DNA of 64,000 nucleotides from Marisa cornuarietis (Eukaryota > Mollusca > Gastropoda > Architaenioglossa > Ampullariidae): positions 1,256,501 to 1,320,500 of the forward strand of contig SMMW01000018.1 in NCBI GenBank assembly GCA_004794655.1, read 5' to 3'. Shown piece by piece: positions 10,956 to 21,621 of this stretch. The notes beneath the pieces are model-generated. The model was not told the DNA's origin, did no database searches, and was given only the letters and a program-made list of their open reading frames with translations. How positions within the stretch are numbered: the first letter of the stretch is position 1; each line of letters opens with the position of its first letter. The translations under genes were made by a program, and so were the position numbers.

Positions 10956-11303
10956 CACCATTAGGCCCTGCAAAGTCTTGTAGTCACAAACACATTAACA
11001 AAAATATTGTGTAAAGATAAAGAATTTAACAGGAAATTATTTAGTATATTGATTATTATTATTTGAAAAAAACATGACTTTAAAAATCTTATATAAATAA
11101 ATAAACTCTGGGTCAGCGATTGTTTACCCAGCACCATTAGGCCCTGCAATGTCTTGTAGTCACAAAAACATTAACAAAAAGATTGTGTAAAGATAAGGAA
11201 TTTAACAGGAAACGATTTAGTATATTGATTTTTATTATTTGAAAAACATATGACTTTAAAAATTTTATATAAATAAACTCTGGGTCAGCGATTGTTTACC
11301 CAG
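10956..11303. repeat. Tandem duplication, 2 x about 174 bp
   Basis: Unit 1 is 10956-11131 and unit 2 is 11132-11303. Both start CACCATTAGGCCCTGCAA and end in CTGGGTCAGCG and TTACCCAG. They differ by scattered substitutions and small indels (by eye about 90% identical). Each unit ends in a small hairpin, CTGGGT-N12-ACCCAG. The interior is AT-rich and has no conserved open frame. Confidence 0.92.
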
Positions 11304-12385
11304 CCCCACATTTGGGGTTTCAACAACTTTGCAACAGCACTTGATGTAAACCACCTCTCTAAGACATCCCCCTTAACATCACATAGGCTGCCAGATTTTG
11401 CAACTGCACACTGAATAGCCATAGGCAATGCCATGGGGGAGGGCAACCATTTGACCTCAGCATTGTGTCCCCCCTCCAGAAGATGCACTTCAGCACTTGG
11501 GTAGCATAACCTGCAACACTTGGAAAACAGAACCTGCAACACTTGGAAGGCATAGCTATTAAACAATCAAAACACATCGGAAACCCAAGGTGCTCGAGTC
11601 AAATGGTGTAAGGGACATAACTACTCGCAATAAGTAATAGGTGGTTGCTCATGAGTAGCCTCCCTTACACATCTTAATTTGCTACGTGCATCTAGACCTC
11701 TTCCACTTCTATATCCCGCTTCTGGCATCTAAAACTGAGGAAAAAACTATTTTATTCTATTTTTATTCTGCTTTATTTATTTGCTCTCCTCTACTGTTTT
11801 TAGTTCTTACCATCTCTATTTTAATTTTATTCATTACCAATGTTTCTTTTCAGCTGTTTTATCTCTTGTATTTCTGTCACTGTTACTGTTTGAGAGAACT
11901 TCATGTGTGTTGAATTCGGGGCCGTTTTTCATGTCCAGGCTGTAGGCCGGTCAACCTATTAACCTCTGGCAAAGAATAGTACGGCGCACGCACGCACACT
12001 TTTTTTTTTAACATTTCTTTCAAAACCATTTTCCGAGAAATATTTTTTTAACAATTGCCAATAAGACTTGATGGCTAAAATTGTTACCGAACCTTGCAGG
12101 GAATGCACTGCTCCCCATTCCTCCCACCCACATGTAGCTCGTCTGCCGTGTCTTGACTGTAAGTGAAGAGCTGGCCGACGATAGGTATTTATACTCCTCC
12201 TGGTATTCTTTCAACAAACCTCTACATTATTTTTCTAAAAAGGCTTTACACACGAACTTTTACAGTCGCTCAGTCAGCACGTGCGGCCCTCCCTGTTCAT
12301 AGCGTCTTGTCGCAGCCACACAACTGTCACATTACGATAATCATACTGTCACCTGTCCGTGATACACTCTCTCGCTCTCTGTACC
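11304..12385. other. No gene recognised; one tiny direct repeat
   Basis: ACCTGCAACACTTGGAA occurs twice with a 25-bp offset (from 11509 and 11534), and a degraded relative (CAGCACTTGGGTAGC) lies just upstream at about 11491. A 93-codon minus frame (11285-11566) has a balanced composition (DVKGDVLERWFTSSAVAKLL) but matches nothing I know and runs into the tandem duplication. 11740-11880 is T-rich. Confidence 0.5.
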
Positions 12386-12946
12386 AAGACCAACCTGAAT
12401 GGTTTTCGAAGTTTTCATATATCGGTAGATACAGGCGATATAAACCTAACCTGTAAATTTTAGCCTCCAAAACCCGTCCATTAATTAATTATCCTCTACG
12501 ATTCACACTTACGATCAACAGGAGCCGCTAACAGTGTACTACGTCACACTAGTGCACCATTCACAACAGCCGATCACACCAATCAGAGAGAGAGAGAGTG
12601 AGCGACAGTTCGGGTTTTGGGACGTTGAAAGTCTGCATTTCTCGTGGTTCTTAAAAACTGCTACTTGAGCACGAGAAAAGCAGACTTTAACGTCCGAATA
12701 ATCCCAACTGTCGCTCACACTCTCTCTCTCTGTTTAGTGTAGACAGCTGCCAATGTTGTGAATGGTGCACTAGTGTGACGTAGTACACTGTTAACGGCGC
12801 TCGTTGACCGCAGGTGCGAATCGCATATTTTGCTAGCGGATAATTAATTAACGGATGGGTTTGGGAGGCTGCAATTTACAGGTTAGGCTCATATCGCATA
12901 TATCTATCGATATTTGCAAAAAACGCAAACCATTCAAGTTGGTCTT
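12386..12946. repeat. Large imperfect palindrome (foldback element)
   Basis: The left arm, 12386-12646, and the right arm, 12670-12946, are inverted copies of each other around a 23-nt loop (12647-12669). Long exact blocks pair, for example ACAGTGTACTACGTCACACT with its complement, GTGAGCGACAGTT, TTAATTAATTATCC, CCTAACCTGTAAATT and AAGACCAACYTGAATGG. I estimate about 80% pairing by eye, with a few indels. Possible natures are a foldback or snap-back MITE, an inverted duplication, or a hairpin-RNA locus. I could not find a clear target-site duplication outside the arms, and no open frame spans it. Confidence 0.93.
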
Positions 12947-14298
12947 TAACTGTGACCAGTCTCTTTGTGCGCATGATGAGTTGTAGCAATAGTGGTGTAG
13001 GTACACTAGCTTGACCTGCCCTGCGACGCTTTCAGTAGGTCTCCCAAATGGTGGCCACCACTTCTGTCTGCCACGTCGACGTCCTTCCTCCACTCATCCC
13101 TGGAGGACTGTCTTGGGTAATATGTCGTGGCTAGCGACATGTCAGAACATAAATTTGTTTTGCTGCTTGGCGGTGGCGAGCAGCGGTTCCTGGGGACCAG
13201 ACTACGAATGAACCCGCTTGCCTTGTTCCCTGTAGGAGATATGGAGTAGTCTCCGGAAGCATTTCATCTAGAATGCCTGAATCTTTCTCTCCATATCAAT
13301 CAACGGGGTTCACCAAGGTACAGCAAGGTGGAAGCGACCATGCAGGGACTTGTACAACTTGAATGGAGTCTCGTCAAATATATGTACTTTCGGCATCCAA
13401 ATACTTCACCTAATAAGTACTTGTTTAGCCAAGTTTGAAGATAACAGTTGCAAAAGAAAAAAATCGTAAAATAAAACTTTAAAAAATTGGGCTGTAAAAA
13501 TACAATATTAAACAGATTTTTAATAACGGTGTACGATTTTGATGTGCAATAAGTCAAAAAAGTTTGTTTGGTGAACATTCTGAGAAAATTAAGTTGAAAA
13601 GTCAAACAGTGAAAGTCATTTTACGGTTTTTTTTCCATTTTAGATTTTGCAGAGTCAAAAGTAGATCATGGCATGTAATATTTTATTAATAATAACTAAT
13701 AATTATCGACTATATTACAGTCACCTATTAGTTCTTGAATAACACAACTCCAGAATTTCATATTTATTGCGCCCTGGGGAACGTCACACCTCAACCACCT
13801 GCACGTGCGGGTCGAGGCGTCTGCACCGTCGGAAAGGAAAGATAATAACACCCCACACCGTTACAGTAACTTCTCTAGAGTAACACTCTGAGAAAGGATT
13901 TGTTACCCGCATCTGTCCCTTTCAAGATGGGTTTTATGGTGATACTTTAGTTTCGTTCTCAACGTGTCTCTCTATTCATGACAGGGAAGGGGACCAGGCT
14001 ATAGTCGCTTCCACGTGGCACCCAAGGAACAAGTCAAGCAATCAAAGGCTTCTGGCGAAATTCCTCGTCCGTCCTGTCGTCTGCTGCGCCAGCCGAGGAG
14101 AATTATGGCTGCTCTGCATCATCCTGGCTCGCGAGAGTGCCCTCCCTTCTAAAACGTTTCCCTAAACAAATGTTGCTGCTCCGACTGGCGCGGAAACGGT
14201 GTAAATCAAACTGCATTACAGAATTAAACGGCACAGCAATGCTGGTGATGAACTCGGCTGTCCATTCACAACGGTCAGCACTGTCAGCAGTGCTTTCC
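12947..14298. other. No gene recognised
   Basis: Ordinary DNA with an AT-rich middle (13430-13760). No repeat family or coding motif was identified. Confidence 0.5.
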
Positions 14299-14578
14299 AT
14301 TTCTTTCTTTCTTTTTCTCTCTTTCTTTCGTTCTATCACCACTTTATAACATTGTATTTCTTTCTTTTTTTCTTTATTGCTTCTTTCTTCACTTTAGTTT
14401 ATCTTTTTATTTCTTTCTTCTTTCATAGATTTTTTTCTTCTATCATTCTGCGTGTCCGAATTTCCTTTTTTTCTTTGTTCTTTGTCGTGATTGTCTTCCT
14501 GCATCTAACTCTTATTTTATAATTATGTAATGCACTTTATTGATATTTTTTATCGCATTTTTTTTTCTTTCTTCAGTT
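14299..14578. repeat. Pyrimidine-rich TTTCT tract
   Basis: About 280 bp dominated by TTTCTTTCT words with few purines, a degenerate relative of (TTTC)n. Confidence 0.8.
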
Positions 14579-15285
14579 GACGCCATTTCGAGCTGCCTTT
14601 TGAATGAATTTCCTCCATCGGTCTAATGACGGCCCACAATGCATATCTGTCTCGTGGTGTTTAGCGGTTGTCTGCCCAGACAAGTCACGTGCGTGTATCA
14701 GGTTTCCACGAGACTTGCCGCCAGATCACGTGACCCCCGCCAACGCCAACATCGTAGCCCCTCCAATGTTCCTCCACGTCACTCGCAACTTCCGCTTTAT
14801 TAGTCCTATTCTGCCGGCCCTGACTTGTAATAATTACATTGCCTCGGGCACGAGTAAAGGGAGTTAACCGTGGCGGACACTGCTGCCATGCAGATGAAGC
14901 CTTCTGACATGAACAGTTTCCTCCCTTAGATCCTTAGCATGGGAGCAAGGAGTATACAGCTTGGTCTCACCCCGACAGAGTCCGCAGTCGACATCACACC
15001 AGAACTTCACGCTGTTTGTTGACACTCTAGCTCTCTTGTAGCCCAAGGATAAGTAGCAAGAGGAGATAAATACAACCAATAATAATTAAAAGTTAAGAGG
15101 AAGGCACCAACAATTTCCCGTGTATGGATACAGATGCTTGCAAACATTGCCATGCACGTATGCAATAACAGTGATAAGAAGAATTCATTTATTTTGAGGA
15201 GGTGCATGTCTTAGTGATGACCAGCACTTACTCGACAAATACCAATTACACCCTCACACCCTCACAGACACCACTACTCACACTA
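14579..15285. other. No gene recognised
   Basis: Balanced-composition DNA, slightly GC-richer at 14620-14830. No motif was recognised on either strand. Confidence 0.5.
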
Positions 15286-15452
15286 TCATATGAACACTTA
15301 TATAACACACTTGTTACATGTATTCTTTCATATGTACACTGTTATGTGTACACTATTATAAGTACACTTTTGTGTGTACATTATTATGTGTACACTATTA
15401 TGCATACACTGTGATATATATACTTTTATATGTACAATGCTATATGTACATA
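15286..15452. repeat. 14-bp minisatellite
   Basis: Diverged units of TGTACACTATTATG repeat about every 14 bp, clearest at 15335-15405. Open frames here read alternating TLLCVHYYVY peptides and are by-products of the repeat. Confidence 0.82.
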
Positions 15453-16480
15453 TCTTGCCCTACCGACGCTATTAATTTCTCACATATTTCCTCATCCAGT
15501 CACATGGAAGCATCGACTACAAGGTTACCGACTCCAATAGGACTTTGCTCTTATTCCCTAAGAACGAAACTGGAACCGGGAAGGATTGCACAGTTAAAAC
15601 AGCTTAAAACGAGGCAGTGATGTGGCTACTATCCAGCGACCTCATGTTTAATTTTTAAATTGAGGTGAGGGAGTAATCAGTATTAGAACGCGCACAGCCT
15701 TATAAGAGTTAACCATGATTGACAAAAACTTGGAATCAGAGAGTTGTGACAAAGGCTGTACTCATCTCTTGAGACGAGACAAAGTCTAATTATCTTAAAC
15801 ATTATCCTGGTAAGTGTGCAGATACCCTGAACTAAAAAAGACATGCTCCAGAATGTTCCGGACTGTATTTATCTCTCTAGACGACGCAGCTACAGAGGGT
15901 TTGAACATTAGCTTGATAAGCATAAAAAAATAATGTCGTGCATCACGAAGGCAGATCGATGAGCAAATTATCGTCGGGAGAAAAAGAAACATGCAAGAAA
16001 TAAAGATGAAAAACGTGATGTAATTTTCCGGGAGAGCTTCACGTCAACAAAACAGGAAAAACGGAATTTTCCTCAAAATTAATTTGTGCCTTTAATCAAT
16101 GGTTTTCTTGGATATTTGATAGGAGGGCTTCTTACAGTCTGTGGCGCCATCACACTTTGCATGTGGGTCCCCCCTAAGCTGTGGAATGGTTTGCTAGAAT
16201 ATTGCCTCATGAGTCTGATTTGTGTGTCATAGGGGAGCCAGAGGTAGGAACAGACTGTTCAGCATTACGAGTCGCTTACAGTAGAGGCTGGGGGGGGGGA
16301 GAAACTCATGCATTTATTTTGAGTGAAGCACGGCAGGAGCTACCCGCTATTTTTCCCTGCCCTTTGTCCCAAGGGAAATCTGGGCGTGGTTAAGGTTCAT
16401 TTGAGTTCGCGGGTAAATGGACACCGGAGACTTCATCCGCGTAAAATGTGTTTTACTATCCGGGCGTCGTGACCGTGAAC
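15453..16480. other. No gene recognised
   Basis: Nonrepetitive DNA; a G9 run lies at 16291-16299. No coding signature was seen. Confidence 0.5.
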
Positions 16481-16497
16481 GGGGGGGGGGGGGGGGG
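16481..16497. repeat. G17 homopolymer
   Basis: Seventeen consecutive G residues, followed by CGGCGC. It can form a G-quadruplex and is prone to length errors in sequencing. Confidence 0.95.
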
Positions 16498-16531
16498 CGG
16501 CGCTGACAACAGACCTGGTGCCCCAGTCATG

Positions 16532-16873
16532 ACACAGAGGTAAGGTTAACTTAGGGTTAACTGTACGGGAAACAGAGGTAAGGCTAACTCCGGCTTAACT
16601 ATAAGAGAAACAGAGGTAAAGTTAACCTAGGGTTAACTGTACGGTAAACAGAGATAAGGTTAACTCCGGCTTAACTATAAGAGAAACAGAGGTAAAGTTA
16701 ACCTAGGGTTAACTGTACGGGAAACAGAGGTAAGGTTAAATCCGGCTTAACTATACGGTAAACAAAGCTAAGGTTAACTTAGTGTTAACTGTGCGGGAAA
16801 CAGAGGTAAGATTAACTCAGGGTTAACTGGACGGGAAACAGAGATAAGGTTAACTCGGGGTTATCTGTCCGGA
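16532..16873. repeat. 38-bp minisatellite, nine units, partly dimeric
   Basis: Nine units of exactly 38 bp, each of the form AAACAGAGGTAAGGTTAAC, then YYNGGGTTAACTGTACGGG. Units 2 and 4 share a variant ending CCGGCTTAACTATAAGAG, while units 3 and 5 share CCTAGGGTTAACTGTACGG. The 2+3 pair has therefore been copied as a 76-bp dimer. Most units carry one or two GTTAAC palindromes. 342 bp in total with no indels. Confidence 0.96.
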
Positions 16874-17702
16874 AGCGTTGCGGGGATCCAGGAATCGAAA
16901 AATGACGCGTACCTAAAAGGTCGACTTACAGTCTGGACATCCTCTATCATATATATATATATCTGCAACTAAAGCTACAGGGAGCTTGCTAAGGCTGTAG
17001 GTAGTGATCGGAAATAGAGCAAAGCATGATGTATAAATGTACAGGCCTCGTGACTACCGCCCTGAGAGACATGCTTCTGAATCAGTGGGGAAAGAGTGGA
17101 AAGAAAAAAAAAACCGCTTGTGATAAGCAACATGGCTCGTCTTATAATAGAACTAATAAAATAAGGAGCTAGGGTAAATCATTTCATTAAAAAAGAAAGA
17201 AATGGCTAAATGTTTAACAGAATGGCAGGAGTTCTTTGAGAGATTTGGTCCAATTTGTGTCACTGTTACAGCTGTTGCCGCGGAGAAGAGAAGGAAACAC
17301 AAGTTACAATAATGGACAGGTTAGTCTGCTGCATTTGTCGGGGCTTGTTTGGGATCACTCGATATCTACACTGGGTTTATTTGTGAATTTCGTTTCATCT
17401 CTTTTTCTGCAAGTCCCTAACAGTCCTTTTCATGTCTCCGTCTCTTATCTTCATGTCTGTATATCTCCCAACCTTTGTCTGTGTCTGTTAATATTAAAGA
17501 TCTGCATTTATATTTAATAATGTTGATTGCTATATGGTGTTATTATAACAGCATTATTGCTCTTGTTAACTTAAATTTTTGTGGGGTTGTTACCCTTAAT
17601 AAACACATAACTCAATAATTCAGTCTATGTGTCTGCCTGTTAGTCTGCCTGTTTGTGTGTCTGTCTGCCTGCCTTGCTGCTCTTTATTTGCACAATGCAT
17701 AT
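16874..17702. other. No gene recognised
   Basis: Contains a short (TA)n run at 16950-16962. GCTTGCTAAGGCTGTAGGTA at 16984-17003 has a diverged match near 1986. No coding signal was seen. Confidence 0.5.
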
Positions 17703-17763
17703 AGGGCTAGCTGCTTTACATAATGTAGCCTTAGTTGCTGATTCCGCTTAAAATCCCGATTCA
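17703..17763 (+). mobile_element. SINE 3' fragment
   Basis: ATGTAGCCTTAGTTGCTG, followed by an AAAATCCCGATT-type tail, matches the 3' body of the SINE at 21423 (ATATAGCCTTAGTTGCTGG, then AAAACACCAATT). Only the tail half is preserved. Confidence 0.55.
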
Positions 17764-19048
17764 ACTCTCTTTTTCTTCCAAACACGCCCACGTGCGCGCT
17801 GGCACACGCACAAACAAAGCCAGGCGTGTGCCGTCCTTCCTTTACTTCTTGATTCCTGGCAACAAAATTTAATAGACAGCTCGCTCTGGAAGTTTTATTG
17901 CCTAGACACGAGAGAACAGAGGTCTCATAAAGCACAGACAATTTTTTTTCTTGCAAGAAGCGTCAATAAAATCTTGGGACATCATCCCTATAGCTTCAGA
18001 AGAACATACACAAGAGCACACCAGCATGTTATCGACATGTGATGTCAAAATGTCAAGACCAAAACTCTATTTCTCCCTACTTCAACCATCTTTTTCTGTC
18101 ATCATCAGTCACAGTTCTTGTTTGTCGTTGTAATTCTAGTATTTTGTTTCTAGTATTTCATGTACCCTGTTTTATTTTCACTATTATCGCTGCTTTTTGC
18201 ATTAACCTGATTACTTCCCTTTAAGCTGTTCTGCTGCCATCTTTGTCCTTTCTCCCATATTGTTGATTTTTTAAAAAGTGTTTTAATTCCTTGACTTTTG
18301 CTTTAATACTACTGCCTTCTCGTTAAAAAGTAGTTAATTGGTATTCTCATTCGTGGCAAAGTGGACGTCTTTGGCGTTCAACCATTTGTCTTCTGTCACA
18401 TGTCACAGGTTCCACCGAGGCTGAGGAAAAAAATGTCAGCAGCCTCAAGTACGTCACTCCAGGACGTTCGCCGTGGTTTTTTTTTCTTTTTTCGCCCATT
18501 TTTTTCCATGTTTGCTCCGACGGAATATTTTAACAGGGGCTTCCGATCTCACACCCTCTTTATGTTCCCAGCGTCAGACATTGATGGGTAAATGGTCTCC
18601 CTTGCCTGCACTGGCCCTGTCACAAGTGACTACTTTGCGCCATGACCTCTCTACTTTGCCTTCGAGGTTGTCACCCTGATTGACGATCGTCAAAGAGGAA
18701 GTCTTCAGGAGGCCGCGGTTTTGAGGACGAAAGGCGCTTTATACGGCGGTCGGCAGGAAGTGCTCTCCCCTTTTCGCCTTAAAACAGTGTCTTGCTAAAA
18801 TGTTTCTATTTATAAATCATTCTCTTCTCTCCGTATCGTTGTTTCTCTGTCTTTAGTGATTTTATCTTTCCATTTTAAAAGACAAGTATAGTATAAGGGA
18901 TGCACAAGTATAGTTATTTTCTAAAATACGACTTTCAGTAGGTACCAGCGTAGCCATAGTACTGCAACTTTCCAATACAATGCTTGGAGTGATGCTTAAA
19001 AAATAAATTTCAGTGTTGATTACTTTTTATTTCAGGAACAACAGCAGA
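17764..19048. other. No gene recognised
   Basis: Ordinary DNA. T-rich segments at 18480-18510 generate Phe-rich frames. No repeat or gene was identified. Confidence 0.5.
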
Positions 19049-19051
19049 CTG

Positions 19052-19315
19052 GGGCCAGTTGCACAACACGTTTCTAAACCTTAAAACTGTTCTAAAGAGG
19101 CAAAATCTCTTCTAAGCCATTTTGATTCTTTGCAGAAAAACATACAGAAAATTGTACTGACAGGACGGAAAGTCAGACTTAAACAACTTTATCTTACATA
19201 AAGCAGTTTTAGTTTTAAAAATTCTAAAATTGTGGTGTGTACTTTGAACTAATTATCTAACTAGAGTTAAGGCCTAAAAGTGTTTAAAATTAGAAATGTG
19301 TTGTGCAACTGGCCC
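19052..19315 (+). mobile_element. MITE copy 1 (264 bp), CTG target-site duplication
   Basis: The ends are inverted repeats: GGGCCAGTTGCACAACACG, then TTTCTAA at the left, and TTAGAAATGTG, then TTGTGCAACTGGCCC at the right. It is flanked by CTG on both sides (19049-19051 and 19316-19318). There is no coding capacity, so it must have been moved in trans. It is over 90% identical by eye to the copy at 36948. The 3-bp C-W-G duplication is of the type described for some relatives of PIF/Harbinger elements; the family name is my inference. Confidence 0.93.
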
Positions 19316-19433
19316 CTGAATTGGAAAGGTATCCATTGAGGGTATGAGATAAAGTATGTGTAGAAAGTATGAGATCAAGTATTAAGGGATCAGGTATCTA
19401 TGGAAGGTGTGGTATGAGGTTGTTTTCCTTTGC

Positions 19434-20316
<883 letters not shown>

Positions 20317-20438
20317 TGAGTGAGTGAGTGAGTGAGTGAGTGAGTGAGTGAGTGAGTGAGTGAGTGAGTGAGTGAGTGAGTGAGTGAGTGAGTGAGTGAG
20401 TGAGTGAGTGAGTGAGTGAGTGAGTGAGTGAGTGAGTG
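20317..20438. repeat. (TGAG)n microsatellite
   Basis: About 30 perfect tetranucleotide units, 122 bp. Its perfection suggests recent expansion. The minus-strand SLTH repeat frame is an artefact. Confidence 0.97.
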
Positions 20439-21413
20439 CACGTTTGTGTCTGTGCGTGTGCATTTCTCATGCATATGGGGAAGAACTTATTTGAGGACGT
20501 GTGGCAGAATCCTCATAGTAACTAAACCTTTTCCTTCATGAATTGCCTGTATGCAAGTATGTGGGAGTTTTTTTTTAAGTATTTCGTTGATTTGTCGTGT
20601 TTATTAAAAAAATATCCTGCACCTTGCTGAACCCTTCCTCAGAAAAAAACCTGGCCATGTATTCTTCTATAGTTAATTAACAACACATGGCAAATAACCA
20701 ACAGCAGGAATTCTCATCTGCTTTTTCTTTTTAAAAAAAAGTATGTTTACCTTCTCCTGAAGCGCAAGACCTATTTGTCATCCACAGCACCTGAAAACGA
20801 AAGAGTTGCTAATGAACCTTAATTGGTAATCTTCGCAAACACAGGACTCCGCCCGTGCCAAGCGATGATGAAACTTTGTCAAAAGGCAGACGAACGGTCT
20901 ACAATATTTTCCTCCAGCTCTTGACCTTACCCTCCTGGCCGTCTCGGACCAAATCTTCGCTTCATTTTTATCTCAACACTCGTCGATAGCGGGGCGGCAG
21001 CGCCTGTGTGATAAAGTTCTAATTACGAGAAGGACAAATATTTGAGGACTCGCAAGCAAATGGCCCATCACTTGCAGATAAGTGCGTCACGTGACATTTA
21101 TTGACACATGTCCGGTGGCCAATAATCCTTCTCTGCATATCGTCTGAAGAGATTTTCTATAAATCGTTTTTTTCCTTTTTTTATTTCACAGGAATCGCAG
21201 CGAACAAGTGTTTGTGTTCCGTACAAGGACTCTCCTCTCTGGCTGTGTGCATACAATTTTATGCACCACAGTTTTTTTCTAGAAGGGTGTTCAACCCCAA
21301 CTAGATTGGAGCATTTTTATGTGACTTTTACATATTTCGTGAAGTCTTGATGCTAACCAAGTCACAGAACGTATTAACGTATTAAAAACTACCAACAAAA
21401 TCTTGGGTTACTC
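20439..21413. other. No gene; nonrepetitive block with clustered short palindromes
   Basis: 20780-21110 is nonrepetitive and carries CACTTGCAGATAAGTG (21069-21084) and the perfect palindrome GTCACGTGAC (21086-21095, an E-box). A TAATTA word lies near 21021 and ATTTATTGACACATG just downstream. Such clustering is common in enhancers, but it is only suggestive here. Confidence 0.4.
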
Positions 21414-21422
21414 CAAATGGTA

Positions 21423-21612
21423 GGGCGGTCCGGTGGCGCAACGGTTAGCGCCTGTCACCAATACAGTGAAGGTTGGCTGTCCTGGGTTCAGTTCTCGTCT
21501 CGGGCACGCTGTTCTTTCTCTGCATGTGACATCTGTTTACAGGGCTGGCGGCCTTGCCGTGATATAGCCTTAGTTGCTGGCTCGGCGTAAAACACCAATT
21601 TAAAAAATACTA
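21423..21612 (+). mobile_element. tRNA-headed SINE with target-site duplication
   Basis: It starts GGCGGTCCGGTGGCGCAACGG, with an A box (TGGCGCAACGG, 21433-21443), and has a B box-like GGGTTCAGTTCTC at 21484-21496. The body ends GATATAGCCTTAGTTGCTGG, then GTAAAACACCAATTTAAAAA. The flanks CAAATGGTA (21414-21422) and CAAATAGTA (21613-21621) match at 8 of 9 bases. It is the best-preserved member in the window of the family also seen at 17703 and 51050. Confidence 0.85.
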
Positions 21613-21621
21613 CAAATAGTA

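Noticed and set aside
11690..11905. Possible third LINE 3' end
   Set aside because: It is T-rich and vaguely like LINE 3' UTRs, but lacks the WNSLP or FKxxLKTHLF blocks and the (ATT)n tail.
16532..16873. Telomere-like repeats (TTAGGGTTA words)
   Set aside because: TTAGGG occurs only as part of a 38-bp unit and is not itself tandem.
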